A stretch of 64,000 nucleotides of DNA, from contig CM041292.1 of the NCBI GenBank assembly GCA_023052935.1, positions 150,154,939-150,218,938 on the forward strand, read 5' to 3'. This document shows, piece by piece, positions 1 through 10,110 of this stretch (position 1 is its first letter; the number at the start of each line of letters is the position of its first letter). Made by a program: the position numbers and the translations under genes. The stretch is from Piezodorus guildinii (taxonomy: Eukaryota > Arthropoda > Insecta > Hemiptera > Pentatomidae). Below the pieces are notes generated by a model. It made no database searches and was not told the origin of the DNA. It saw only the letters and a list, made by a program, of their open reading frames with translations.

Positions 1-7
1 TAATAAT

Positions 8-10
<3 letters not shown>

Positions 11-75
<65 letters not shown>
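11..75. repeat. (TA)n microsatellite
   Basis: Almost pure TA dinucleotide run of about 65 bp at the window edge, preceded by a few TAA triplets. One of at least six long TA tracts in the window. Confidence 0.95.
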
Positions 76-78
<3 letters not shown>

Positions 79-837
79 AATTGAAATAACTGCGTGTTAT
101 TATTTATCTTGTTTTACAAATAATAAATGATATTTGGGATATTTCTCAGTCTTCTTCATTATTCAAATAGCTACTCGACCATATAGTGAAAATCATTAGA
201 CCCAATTTCTAACTTAGACTTTTAGGAATTAATTTTAGTTCAAAATAAGTTTCGGTCAATCGAAAAGGTTTTTTTTGTGATAATTTATTATTATTTTTAT
301 TAATATCTCGCTTTAATATGTCATTTTCTTTTTGTTGCGATTATTCCTTTTTTAGTTAGGTGGTATGGTCATGGTTGCTTTGAAGGATAAATTCGCTTTC
401 CGTGTAATTCGCCTAACAATAAACGGAAACATCCGTGGGAGAAATGAGTTAACGGAATCCTTCAAATAACTTACCGACATTCTAAATATATTTTATTTAT
501 ACTTAACAATGGCAATCAATAGTCGTTCAAGTTGCGACCCCGACCGACCAATTTGGTTCGTTTTTGGATCGACGTCTGTAAAAAATGCAAAACCGTTCTC
601 TATCGACCCTTCTTTATATTATATTTATAACGATGATCACTCATCTTGACCTTCGCTATTTTTCTTTTAGTGACCAGTAATTCTTTTATTTTTTGGAAAG
701 ATGATATAGTTTTTTCCCTGATTGTAACACCGCTTTCTGTAATATAGGAGATATATGTTGATCTGTAAGAAATATTGATTTTTTAATAAATCAGGAAAAT
801 GGTAAACCATTACTATTTTATTACTTTATTTAATTTA
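76..837. other. AT-rich unannotated stretch
   Basis: No convincing ORF, RNA gene or recognisable repeat is seen. A slightly more GC-rich patch at 360-600 shows no coding structure. Confidence 0.5.
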
Positions 838-955
838 ATTGAGTTTATGCTTGAACATGGCTCAGTAATGCCCCGATGATGGCTCACAAGCTTGAGCCGA
901 AACGTCGGCAAAATTAAAAATATTTAGAAAATAACTGGCTCCTGATTATTCCACC
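838..955 (+). mobile_element. Dispersed repeat with hammerhead-like core (PLE pLTR-like), copy 1
   Basis: The unit contains, in order, GCC (870-872), CCGATGA (873-879), a perfect 5-bp stem GGCTC/GAGCC (881-885 with 894-898), GAAACGTC (899-906) and GGC (907-909). GCC and GGC can pair as helix I. This is the hammerhead ribozyme layout with a two-bp helix III (AC/GU), except that the CTGATGA core has a T to C change at its second base. The downstream A-rich segment matches the minus-strand copy at 20880-20993. Such motifs are known from the pseudo-LTRs of Penelope-like elements; assignment here is inference. Confidence 0.5.
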
Positions 956-2589
956 TATAATTTATTTAATTTCATTGGTGATGTTTCGGACACCTCTTGC
1001 CTATTATCATTTGAAATGAAATTTCTTTAATTTACTCATAGTTTCCTTTAAGGTGGCTTACATGTTACATAGCTATTTAATGAATAAAGTTTTAATGTGA
1101 TATAAGATTGTACGATATCATTTTCAGTCTTTTGATAATGAGAAAGAGATGTCCGAATCGCCACTAATTAAATAAATTAATACAATGTGAAGGTTTTATC
1201 ATCTTCCTGATTTACAACAATTACTTATAACTTATATAACCTGGTGTATATAATTACTTATTAACCTTCTAAAGAGAAAAAATCAATTTAGAAATGTGTA
1301 AATATCACCCATATGTCAGGTGTGAATATAGCAAGATTTAAAAAAATAAATATGTATTAAGAATTGTAATTTTTCTTTTAAAAAACACAATTTTGTAATA
1401 TCAGCTTGAAAATTGTTAAAAATGGCTGAAGAATCTGTGTGGTTGAATATCCAAAGTAAATATATCAAACATCACTTCGAAATTATTTTAGATTTTAACT
1501 ATAGAGAGTTTATACTTATAGAAAATTTAACAATACTTGACAGACATTATTGTAATAATGGGGTGGTATCAACTGCCAACAATTTTTTTTTAAAAACACT
1601 AAAAGCTGGAAAATTTGAGCACATTTGATGTGTTAAATATAATTTATAATACCATATCATACAGTGTAAAATGTCTGAATCTGAAGTTTGTTTGGCTAAC
1701 TAACTTAATGTTTATTAATTTCGTTATCTAACTACCGAAATATATTTTCGAAAATTACAGGGGAGGGAGGAGAGGAAGAATTGAAGATTTCAGCCGAAAA
1801 TCTTACCATATGAAATATTTTTATAATTCACACATATTTTTAAGATTAACATAAAATCCCAATCAAGGCTAACATTGTGGTTTCGTCATTATTTTTAACC
1901 AGTTACATAAGTGTTCTTTTAAGTTCTATTTTCTTATTGTTAATTTTTCTCAGACAAGGAAGTAAATTTCTCTCAAGTGTCCAACTTTTATTTACTTTAA
2001 AGCAATACTAGCTTTGATTAAGATCTAAAATTATCAGTCACTTAAAAATTCTCGTGACACAGCTGTCGTTCTTATAAGGTTATCATTGAGATCAGAAATT
2101 ACTGACCACTTCCAACTTTATATAAATAAACAATTTTTTTCTATTTACTTTCAGGTTATTCAAATGTTTGATTAATTGAAATATTAATAGAAGTGTTTTA
2201 CAAAGTATGCGTAATATTAAGTTAGTTCATTACAGCATCGGTATAGTATACAATCAATATAAATTTAAAAATACAGGAACTTTACGATGGTTGTTACCCG
2301 CCGGGGTATATATAGGGATATACTGATTAATATTAATTTATCTTCATCACATTAATTATTTATTTCTTAATCGTTTTATTACAATAATTAAAAAGCGATA
2401 CTTAGATTCGTTTACATGAAAATTAATAGAAAATAAGGTTCTCGGACTGAGATAGATTTTTAAAAAATCTTTAAATTAGCTATATTTTATGATTATTTAA
2501 AAGGAAGCAATCATTCTTCGACGGTAGATTTATATTCATAAAATTATAAATATATTTAATTTTTCATTCTTTACACAGTTTATACAGCT
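956..2589. other. AT-rich unannotated stretch
   Basis: No recognisable gene. A 71-codon open frame at 1413-1628 has AT-driven composition and no family resemblance, and is most likely chance. Confidence 0.5.
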
Positions 2590-3420
2590 GATATTCTAAC
2601 ACTTTCCTTTCTACCTATGCTGATGACACTTGTGTTTTATCAGTCAAGAACGATCTAACTATTGCCACCCAAACTCTTCAATCCCACATCAGAGACCTTG
2701 AAGTATGGTGTCAGAATTGGAGAATAAAAATGAATTCCAATAAATCCCACCAAATAATATTTACCCTTCGTCGTAAACCTATGACATTCTTCCATAACAA
2801 TATCCTTCAATAACACTCCTCTTGTCCCGGTTGAATAGACCCGATACCTAGGACTGCACCTGGACAAACGTCTTACTTGAAACCCTCATACAAGACTGAA
2901 ACGACAAGAAACTGCCCGACGTTTTGACTACTTCAATACTTCCTGGACAAACGCTCACACATTCCACTCAAGTACAAAAGGCTCATCTACATGAGTATTA
3001 TAAGACCGATATGGACTTACAGAGTAGAGATTTGGGGCTCTACTAAATCGTCAAATTCTTCCCGTCTCCAATCCTTACAATAAAAAATCCTTCGAAAAAT
3101 CCTCAATGCTCCTTTTTATATCACAAATAAACTCATCCGTAAAGACCTTAATGTTCCCTATGTTGCTAACTTGCCCCGAACCAGGTACCACTCCTTTCCT
3201 CAAAAATTCCATTCCCACTCTAACGCACTAGTTTCAATCCTTGCTTCCTCTAAAATCCCTGATAATCCTCCGAGAGGAGTCTGAAAAGAAGATGGCCCCG
3301 AAACCTTCCAGTTTAGCATAGTTTTGGGAGAGCTACCAATGGGTAGTATCCCTACATGTGAATCATGAAAGTATAATCTTGTATCACATTTACTAGATGT
3401 ATATCATTATACAGTTGTAA
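2590..3420 (+). pseudogene. Old 5'-truncated Jockey-type LINE: RT C-terminal half and 3' UTR
   Basis: The plus strand translates, with several stops and frameshifts, into the later part of a Jockey-like ORF2. It starts at the YADDT catalytic motif (about 2612), followed by thumb-like sequence with TLQSHI and WCQNWRIKMN, then IRPIWTY and a remnant of the terminal RRLKR.WPRDL block near 3270. The 3' UTR runs to about 3420. A second copy of the same family lies at 28305-28884 on the minus strand and aligns through the same C-terminus and 3' UTR. The last bases of this copy are split by the younger insertion at 3433-7876 and resume at about 7889. It is too degraded to make protein. Confidence 0.85.
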
Positions 3421-3432
3421 ATATCAATAATT
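3421..3432. repeat. Target-site duplication, left copy (ATATCAATAATT)
   Basis: This 12-bp sequence is repeated exactly at 7877-7888 on the other side of the full-length Jockey element. It could extend by two A into the poly(A) tail. Confidence 0.93.
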
Positions 3433-3780
3433 GAGATGATCGCCATGGTGACCGTGTAGTGAAAAGCATGTGCTCTCATTCTCTCTATTATAAATGTGAT
3501 TTATTCATGTTTATAAACTGTATTTAAGAGTGACTACTAGCTCAAACGGACAAGTTATTAGTCTAGTTTAAAAAGTTATAGTAAGTTTAAGGATATATAA
3601 GTGAGTAACAACTAACAAAGTGGAAAAAATGTGAAGTGTGCAAGGTTAGTTTTTTTTTAACCATTAATTTATATAATTTAATAAGTTTAAAACTTTAAAA
3701 ACATTGTGTGTCTGTGCAAATATTGTTTCAAAACATTGTTTTTCGTGCGATCTGGTAAGTAAATAGAAGCAAAGAGAGCA
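3433..3780 (+). promoter_or_regulatory. J1 5' UTR, presumed internal promoter
   Basis: The leader is about 348 bp from the TSD boundary to the ORF1 ATG. Jockey-type elements carry an internal RNA polymerase II promoter in this position. I see no TATA box, as expected for that class. Function is inferred from position only. Confidence 0.5.
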
Positions 3781-5031
3781 ATGGCGTCTGAAAATGTAAC
3801 CAATATGGACCTACAAGAGGCAGGCTCTTCAACTATGCCAGAAGAAAATAACGAGTGGGAGGTGATTACAGGACGAAAAAGACCATCATCGTCAGCAGAT
3901 CCTAGGCTATACATAAAGAAATCAAATACAATAGAAACCAGCAACAGATTTGACCCTCTTTTAAATATGACTGCAGGAGAATCCGAGAAACAATCAAACT
4001 CAATAGAAAATAACAAACTTAAGCCACCACCTATATTCTTAAAAGGAATACAGAATATCGAAGCATTGATTGCGTTTTTAAAAAAAGAAATAGGTTCTAG
4101 TTACTTTAGTATCAAATCAACAGCCAGAAATTTAATTGTATACCCAGCTACCCCAGACTCCTACAGAACAGCTGTTCGCTGCTTAAAAAAGGTAAATGCC
4201 GACTACCATACGTATCAACTGTCGGAAGACAAAAACGCAAGAGTAGTTATTAAAGGACTTCACCCATCTACACCAACATCAATAATAAGTGAAGAACTGA
4301 AAGCTAAGGGCTATGAAGCTGTAAACATTACGAATGCTATCTCAGCCAGAACCAAACTGCCACTACAAATGTTCTTTGTCGACATTTCTAAAAATACATT
4401 CAATGAAAAAATATTTGAATTAAACTACATTTATTATACAAGGATAAAAGTAGAAGAAATTCGAAAAAAGAGGGAAATACCTCAGTGCTTTAGATGCCAG
4501 GGATTTGCCCATACAAAAACGTACTGTAATCACCAACCACGCTGCGTACGATGCGGAGAGGCCCATGAAAGCGCTGCATGCATCAAAACTAGGGAGACGC
4601 CGGCCAAATGCGCTAACTGCGGAGGGGCACACCCCGCCAATTACAGAGGATGCCAGGCCCTCAAGAACCTGCGAGCTCAGAGGACCCAGAGTTACCGCCC
4701 TACACCGGTAGCTGCCCCACCTCCTCCGGATCTAGGACATTTTCCAGCCCTGCCGAACGTTCTTCAACATCAGCCTCTGGAACCTCTCGGTGTAAACCCC
4801 AGAATGGAACGCCCAAACTGCCCTCGGCCCAACGTGGAAGCTCAGCCTCAGCCGCATCTAAGATCAGGTATGAGGGAAGACAGTAGTCAGTTGGTACCAC
4901 CAGCTGGCTCTGAGCCTTATTTACAATCTAACATACTAAATAATTTAAATGCCCTCATTCAGCCCCTTTACAGCCTAATTAGCCAAATAACACACTTAAC
5001 ACAAGCATTAGCAGTAACTTATGGACATTAG
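3781..5031 (+). CDS. J1 ORF1: gag-like nucleic-acid-binding protein (CCHC zinc knuckles)
   Basis: This 416-aa protein is of the type that coats LINE RNA and delivers it to chromatin. About residues 150-232 match the PRE_C2HC domain that precedes the knuckles in insect Jockey/X-element ORF1 proteins. Three CCHC-type knuckles follow: C236-C239-H244-C249, C255-C258-H262-C267 and C277-C280-H284-C291. The N-terminal 100 residues are acidic/serine-rich and look disordered. The C-terminal third (305-375) is proline-rich and ends in a hydrophobic, possibly helical segment (380-412). The ATG at 3781 is the first in frame. The stop overlaps the ORF2 start by 11 nt. The frame is open with no missing knuckle residue, so it appears functional. 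Host genes with this exact arrangement are not known to me. Confidence 0.94.
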   Translation: MASENVTNMDLQEAGSSTMPEENNEWEVITGRKRPSSSADPRLYIKKSNTIETSNRFDPLLNMTAGESEKQSNSIENNKLKPPPIFLKGIQNIEALIAFLKKEIGSSYFSIKSTARNLIVYPATPDSYRTAVRCLKKVNADYHTYQLSEDKNARVVIKGLHPSTPTSIISEELKAKGYEAVNITNAISARTKLPLQMFFVDISKNTFNEKIFELNYIYYTRIKVEEIRKKREIPQCFRCQGFAHTKTYCNHQPRCVRCGEAHESAACIKTRETPAKCANCGGAHPANYRGCQALKNLRAQRTQSYRPTPVAAPPPPDLGHFPALPNVLQHQPLEPLGVNPRMERPNCPRPNVEAQPQPHLRSGMREDSSQLVPPAGSEPYLQSNILNNLNALIQPLYSLISQITHLTQALAVTYGH

Positions 5032-7723
5032 TTCTTTAACTGTTGGCTCCCTGTCAATCCCCCTTTGGAATACTAACGGACTACTTCGACATAAGACTGA
5101 ACTGGAAATTTATCTTCATCAAAAACGTATCGACATTGTACTTTTGACAGAAACTCATCTCACATCACGCAACAAACTTTCTATACCTAATTATCATTTA
5201 TACAGAACAGACCATCCCGACAATACTGCACACGGAGGGACAGCTATATTAATAAAATCGACCCTAAAACATTACCCTATACACGTAGACTCAACGGCTC
5301 AGATACAAATAACAGGAATACAGTTACAGACTAAATACAAAAACATAACACTAGCTTCTATTTACTGCCCTCCTAAATACATCATTACCGACCAAATGTT
5401 TATTGAACTATTTAACTCCTTTGGTAGAACATTCCTGGCAGGAGGTGACTTCAATGCAAAACACAAAGCTTGGGGTTCTCGTTTGTGTACACCAAGGGGC
5501 AGAAAACTCAAATCTGCTATTGACCACTTATCATTGAACGTATTTTCACCTGACAAACCGACTTACTTACCAAATTCTTGTCACAAAAAACCTGACGTAC
5601 TTGACATATTTGTAGCTAAAGATTTAACGACTCTACCGATTACAGTTACAACTGAAACAGACCTTGGCTCAGATCATTTACCGGTGAACCTGATGTTGGG
5701 GGTGGAGAAATTCTTTGCGGAAAGAAGACAGTCGCTTACCTACGGAATCGTGGATTGGGATCTATTCAATAAGCATATTAATGCCCAGCTCACTGTCCCT
5801 AAAGCACTAAAAACTGAAAAAGACTTAGAAGATGCAGTTGAACTCTTCACTTCAACCGTTCAAGAAGCTGCATGGTCCTCACAACAAAAAAAAAGAAGGC
5901 CAGGAATAACTTCGCCATCCTACCCTCAATATATCAGGAACCTAATCCGAGCCAAGAGACGATCACGGAAACAATGGCAAACTAACAGACTTCCTTCAGA
6001 CAGACGAATCTTCAACAAACTTAACAATGAACTTAAAACAGAAATACGAAAATTCAAACAAACTAACTTTGACAAATATCTGGAAAACCTGACAACCGAC
6101 GACAACAGCCTTTGGCGACATACAAAACGAATTCTGAAACACCGAGAAGTTTCTGCCCCATTGAGAAACGATGATGGTTCTTGGGCCGTGTCGGATAAAG
6201 ACAAATCTGAAATCTTCGTTGACTATCTTTCAAGTGTTTTTCAACCTCACACAGACCTAACCGACATACAACACGAAAGTTATGTACAGAAATTCTTGGA
6301 CTCTCCTCTTCCCATGTCTCTTCCACCAAAATCCTTTACTCCTTCCGAGGTATCTAGACAGATTATGAAAATGCCGAAAAGAAAGACTCCTGGTTACGAC
6401 CTTATCACTGCTGAGGTGCTTCAAAAAATCCCCAGAAAAGCTTTAGTATTTCTTACTACATTATACAATGCTATACTCAGGACGACCAAATTCCCCATTC
6501 AATGGAAATATTCTACGATTTCAATGATACACAAACCTAACAAAGACAAATACAGACCTGATTCCTACAGACCAATTAGCCTTCTTCCAGTATGCTCAAA
6601 AATATTTGAAAAATTATTGTACGGACGAATTATTAACATACTGACTGACCACAACATATTACCAGACCATCAATTCGGATTTCGCTCTTTTCACTCCACA
6701 ACACAACAGCTACACAGAGTAACGGACTTTATTTCCACTGCACTTGAACTAAAACAATACGCTTCTGGGGCATTTTTGGATGTTACTCAAGCTTTTGATA
6801 GGGTGTGGCACCAGGGTCTTCTTTTTAAACTAAAACCCATACTTCCAAGCACTTATTATCTAGTTTTACAATATTTTCTCTATGACCGCTACTTTTCTGT
6901 CCGACAGGGTTCCGAGACCTCATCAGTCAAGCCAGTCTCTGCAGGAGTTCCCCAAGGTTCTATCCTGGCCCCACTTCTGTACTTAATATACACATATGAC
7001 TTACCGACAAACGAAAACATCCTAACTGCGACTTATGCCGACGACACTGCAATTATTACTAAAAACACAGACCCTACACAGGCCAGTATGACTTTACAAT
7101 ATCACTTAGACAATGTGCAAAACTGGTGTAGGAAATGGAAATTAAAGATTAACCACGACAAATCACTACATGTTACATTTACACTTAGACATGGAACCTG
7201 CCCTCCAGTTTACATAGACAATCACCAGATACCACAATCAAACACAGTAACGTACTTAGGACTTATTTTTGACAAAAGGTTGACATGGGGCCCACACGTC
7301 AAGACTAAACGTAAAACTCTAAATTTTCGACTGAGACTATTGTATTCGATACTTCATAGACATTCTAAATTACCTATCAGACAGAAACTTAACGTATACA
7401 CTTATTTATTAAAACCAATATGGACTTACGCTTGCCAAATATACGGACCTGCTAAAAAGACACACATACGAAAAATACAAACATTTCAATCGCAATTTTT
7501 AAGACTAGCAACGAACTCACCACTATATGTTTCAAACGATACCCTTCATAATGACTTACGTATTCCTACTACAACAAACCACATTCGATCGACTTACAAA
7601 CGATTTCACGACAAACTAAATGGACACATAAACAAACTTGTGCAAAACATGGCTACAACCGACATACCATCCATAACTCGGCGTAGGCTGAAAAGGAGTT
7701 GGATGAGGGATCTCCTGACCTAA
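5021..7723 (+). CDS. J1 ORF2: APE-type endonuclease and reverse transcriptase polyprotein
   Basis: This 900-aa protein nicks target DNA and copies element RNA by target-primed reverse transcription. Endonuclease residues visible are N17/N19 in WNTNG, E44 in TETHL, the GGDFNAKH block (141-148) and SDH (217-219). The RT region spans roughly 440-760: KRKTPGYD (453-460), SYRPISLLP (515-523), FLDVTQAFD (585-593), AGVPQGS (641-647) and the catalytic YADD (672-675). The C-terminus ends in the RRLKRSWMRDLL block typical of Jockey ORF2. There is no RNase H domain. The ATG overlaps the ORF1 stop by 11 nt in a different frame, a layout compatible with coupled termination-reinitiation. All catalytic residues are present with no internal stop, so it is probably active. 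Confidence 0.95.
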   Translation: MDISSLTVGSLSIPLWNTNGLLRHKTELEIYLHQKRIDIVLLTETHLTSRNKLSIPNYHLYRTDHPDNTAHGGTAILIKSTLKHYPIHVDSTAQIQITGIQLQTKYKNITLASIYCPPKYIITDQMFIELFNSFGRTFLAGGDFNAKHKAWGSRLCTPRGRKLKSAIDHLSLNVFSPDKPTYLPNSCHKKPDVLDIFVAKDLTTLPITVTTETDLGSDHLPVNLMLGVEKFFAERRQSLTYGIVDWDLFNKHINAQLTVPKALKTEKDLEDAVELFTSTVQEAAWSSQQKKRRPGITSPSYPQYIRNLIRAKRRSRKQWQTNRLPSDRRIFNKLNNELKTEIRKFKQTNFDKYLENLTTDDNSLWRHTKRILKHREVSAPLRNDDGSWAVSDKDKSEIFVDYLSSVFQPHTDLTDIQHESYVQKFLDSPLPMSLPPKSFTPSEVSRQIMKMPKRKTPGYDLITAEVLQKIPRKALVFLTTLYNAILRTTKFPIQWKYSTISMIHKPNKDKYRPDSYRPISLLPVCSKIFEKLLYGRIINILTDHNILPDHQFGFRSFHSTTQQLHRVTDFISTALELKQYASGAFLDVTQAFDRVWHQGLLFKLKPILPSTYYLVLQYFLYDRYFSVRQGSETSSVKPVSAGVPQGSILAPLLYLIYTYDLPTNENILTATYADDTAIITKNTDPTQASMTLQYHLDNVQNWCRKWKLKINHDKSLHVTFTLRHGTCPPVYIDNHQIPQSNTVTYLGLIFDKRLTWGPHVKTKRKTLNFRLRLLYSILHRHSKLPIRQKLNVYTYLLKPIWTYACQIYGPAKKTHIRKIQTFQSQFLRLATNSPLYVSNDTLHNDLRIPTTTNHIRSTYKRFHDKLNGHINKLVQNMATTDIPSITRRRLKRSWMRDLLT

Positions 7724-7846
7724 AAATATAGTTCTGCTTAATGTCAGGAGGACGCACCACTGGGTGCTGTCTCCCTCATGCCTAACCACGCCATGTTTAG
7801 TTAGATTTTAGCACATTTGCTGATTGTAATATTTTTTACAGGTGTA

Positions 7847-7876
7847 AATAAAATATTAAGTGAAAAAAAAAAAAAA
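7847..7876 (+). terminator. J1 polyadenylation signal and poly(A) tail
   Basis: AATAAA at 7847-7852 lies about 11 nt before the start of the A run, which ends at the TSD. Confidence 0.85.
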
Positions 7877-7888
7877 ATATCAATAATT
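7877..7888. repeat. Target-site duplication, right copy (ATATCAATAATT)
   Basis: Exact match to 3421-3432. The sequence just beyond it continues the old Jockey tail seen at 2590-3420. Confidence 0.93.
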
Positions 7889-9365
7889 ATGTATATTTTT
7901 AGACAATAGTACTTTTAGTAACAAAAATATTATTTGTATATTTTGTTAACTAGACTGTAATCGCCGAAACGTCATCTTGACCACAGACCAAGTGATCATT
8001 CTATCTGTAGAAATAACCAAATGTACGAGAAAAGTTTTTAAAATTATTTTATGTACGAGAAGAATTGTCAGTATTAAATTTGCGTAAAATTATTCAAGCT
8101 TTAATGCAATATAGAGTATGTGGCATGTAGATACAAGTTTAAGGAAATGTGATAACATTAAAAATATGTCGGAAAGTCAATTATCTCAATACCCGATTAT
8201 TCAGGCCAGAAGAAAAGTCTTTTTTCTATTTATTTTTTTAATGAACATACTTTAGGAAATATGCAGACACTGAGTTGAAAAATGGAAAATAGAACTTCAC
8301 ATCATTTTATAAATGTGAAAAAAAAATTTGGCCATACTAATATTTGAATGATTAAAATGAATTTTATAAGACTAGTATAATAATCAATTATGATGATCAT
8401 TAAAGTGTGTCGATTTTTATTGTAAATTACGATAGCTCAACAATATTCCTTCAAATTCTATTTCGTCAGTCGTGCTATTTATTCAGAGTTCTTTTACGAT
8501 TTAGATCACCTCATAAACAATACCAATCAACCTCTAACTGTAATTACAGTACTCAACTTCTTTATTATTTTATTAGTTTATCCGTCCACATTTCGTTGGT
8601 CTTACATCCCTCATTCAAGGCTTTATATTTTTGATTACCTCTTTTTTTTATTTTTTTTTTATATTTACTTCAGGAGTCTTGTAACATGTATGTTTTTGGT
8701 ATATTATAAGTTTTTAGAAACGATGTAATAACCTGTAACAATGTAAACTGGAGAAGGAAAAACATTAAAGGACAAAGTAATTTCGGATCAACAATACGTT
8801 AAAATTTAATCCAAAATACCTTTTTTCAAAATGATATTTACCATACGAATAATTCAATCAAAATGCCACATCCATTAATGGTACTAAAAAATGTATTTGG
8901 TGTTTGTTTTTTTTATCGGCTGTTAGATCCTAAGGCTTTGAGCTCAGTGGAAAAAAATAGGTTAGCTTTTCTCAAATTAATTTAGTTTAGTTTTAGTTTC
9001 AGTATCAACTATTACACAATAGTTTATTACTTTCTAATAATTATATTATGATATTACATTTTATATAACTCTGTAGGCAATTAACTTATATGCACCGCTT
9101 AAATTTTTCAAAGGGCTTGAGAAATACGAACCAGCAACTCTGTCAATTTAAATTCAAGGAAATTGCCCTATCACAACTTCTTAAGTTCGTTTTGTAGCAA
9201 ATTCCATTCTCTAAATTTTTGGGACACATTTATTTGGCGGATAGACGGATTTTTTATTCGTTGTTTTGGTCAACAACAACGTCTTGAAAATTCAAGTTTT
9301 GAGGAGGAGTGAAAGATATTTTATTTATTGTTCTTAATTTTGGTCGATTACATTAACATTAATAA
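7889..9365. other. AT-rich stretch, mostly unrecognised
   Basis: It begins with the last few bases of the old Jockey tail. A CGCCGAAACGTC motif at about 7962-7973 resembles the GAAACGT repeats elsewhere but lacks the TGATGA half. The segment at 9240-9360 is a diverged, inverted copy of the 120-bp repeat at 61975-62105. No gene is seen. Confidence 0.5.
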
Positions 9366-10110
9366 AAAATCTAGTGCGAGACAACACTCGACTTTCACGT
9401 ACCTCGGTTTTTAAAACCAATTTAAGAACTAAGGTTTAATGAACTATATTTAGTTTCGTTGGAAACATATGTTTTAGATTAAATATTACAACAATAATAA
9501 ATTGTTACATGGAATAACCAGTTATAAGTTTCAGCCCTTTTTGTCACTCTCCATTACATTTTACAACTTTGAACATAAGATATTTTTTCTAAAATCTTTA
9601 GCTTTCCAACGGTTTTTTTATACATCTACATTACTGTATTTTCATTAAAAAAAAATTACACAAAAAAATAATTTTGCTCTTTTCTCCTATAGTTGATTAT
9701 TAAAACGACCGACTTATATATTTACCCGTTTTTTATCAATTCTAACAAGATGATATGGTCACTTTATTCAAATCTACATAATCAAAAAAGAAATTTTAAA
9801 CTACCGGCATTTAAGCCCAACCAGACTACTTCAATCAGAACGAAATGACACATGATATTAAAGCCCATTAAATTTTACATTGATATAACGAGTTTTATCA
9901 AAATCGTTTAAGCCGTTTTTGAGAAAATCGTAAAAGGTGCGAAATGCATAGTATAAAGTAGTTTTCCCGATCAACCGATTTTGAAGAAAAAGTTGCTGTA
10001 TCATCTCGGGTGAATAGTTGTTCTAAATATGAAATTTAAGTTTCGTATGACTTATCGTTTTTGCGCTAGACTTACCACACTCACACTAACGTACGTAAGA
10101 CCCCAACTTG
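9366..10110 (+). mobile_element. TIR/CA-family non-autonomous element, copy A (3' truncated)
   Basis: It starts with the family 5' end (about TCTAGTGCGAG, then ACTTTCACGTACCTC). It continues through the conserved internal blocks (TTTAAGCCC, the AAATCGT..AGCCGTTTTTGAGAAAATCGT region and TATGAAATTTAAGTTTCG) and breaks off near the CA-repeat position. No transposase is encoded. Small open frames inside it occur at the same place in other copies and are not genes. Confidence 0.75.

Larger units (their letters stand above)
3433..7876 (+). mobile_element. Full-length Jockey-clade non-LTR retrotransposon (element J1)
   Basis: The complete LINE comprises a 5' UTR (3433-3780), a gag-like ORF1, an overlapping ORF2 with APE endonuclease and reverse transcriptase, a short 3' UTR with AATAAA, and a poly(A) tail of about 14 A. 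A perfect 12-bp TSD flanks it. Both ORFs are uninterrupted, so the insertion is recent relative to every other LINE in the window, and the copy may be transposition-competent (inference). It landed in the extreme 3' tail of an older Jockey-type copy. Clade assignment rests on the ORF1 PRE_C2HC plus three-CCHC layout, the two-ORF overlap and RT block sequences. Confidence 0.95.

Noticed and set aside
1413..1628. 71-codon open frame
   Set aside because: Composition is AT-driven, there is no domain or conserved motif and no neighbouring exon signals. Open frames of this size are expected by chance here.
4420..4900. Several overlapping open frames on both strands within J1 ORF1
   Set aside because: Shadow frames in the GC-richer zinc-knuckle region. 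The ORF1 frame alone has family motifs.
7955..8000. CGCCGAAACGTCATCTTGACC, considered as another hammerhead-like unit
   Set aside because: There is no TGATGA element or helix II hairpin on the correct side; only the GAAACGTC word is present.
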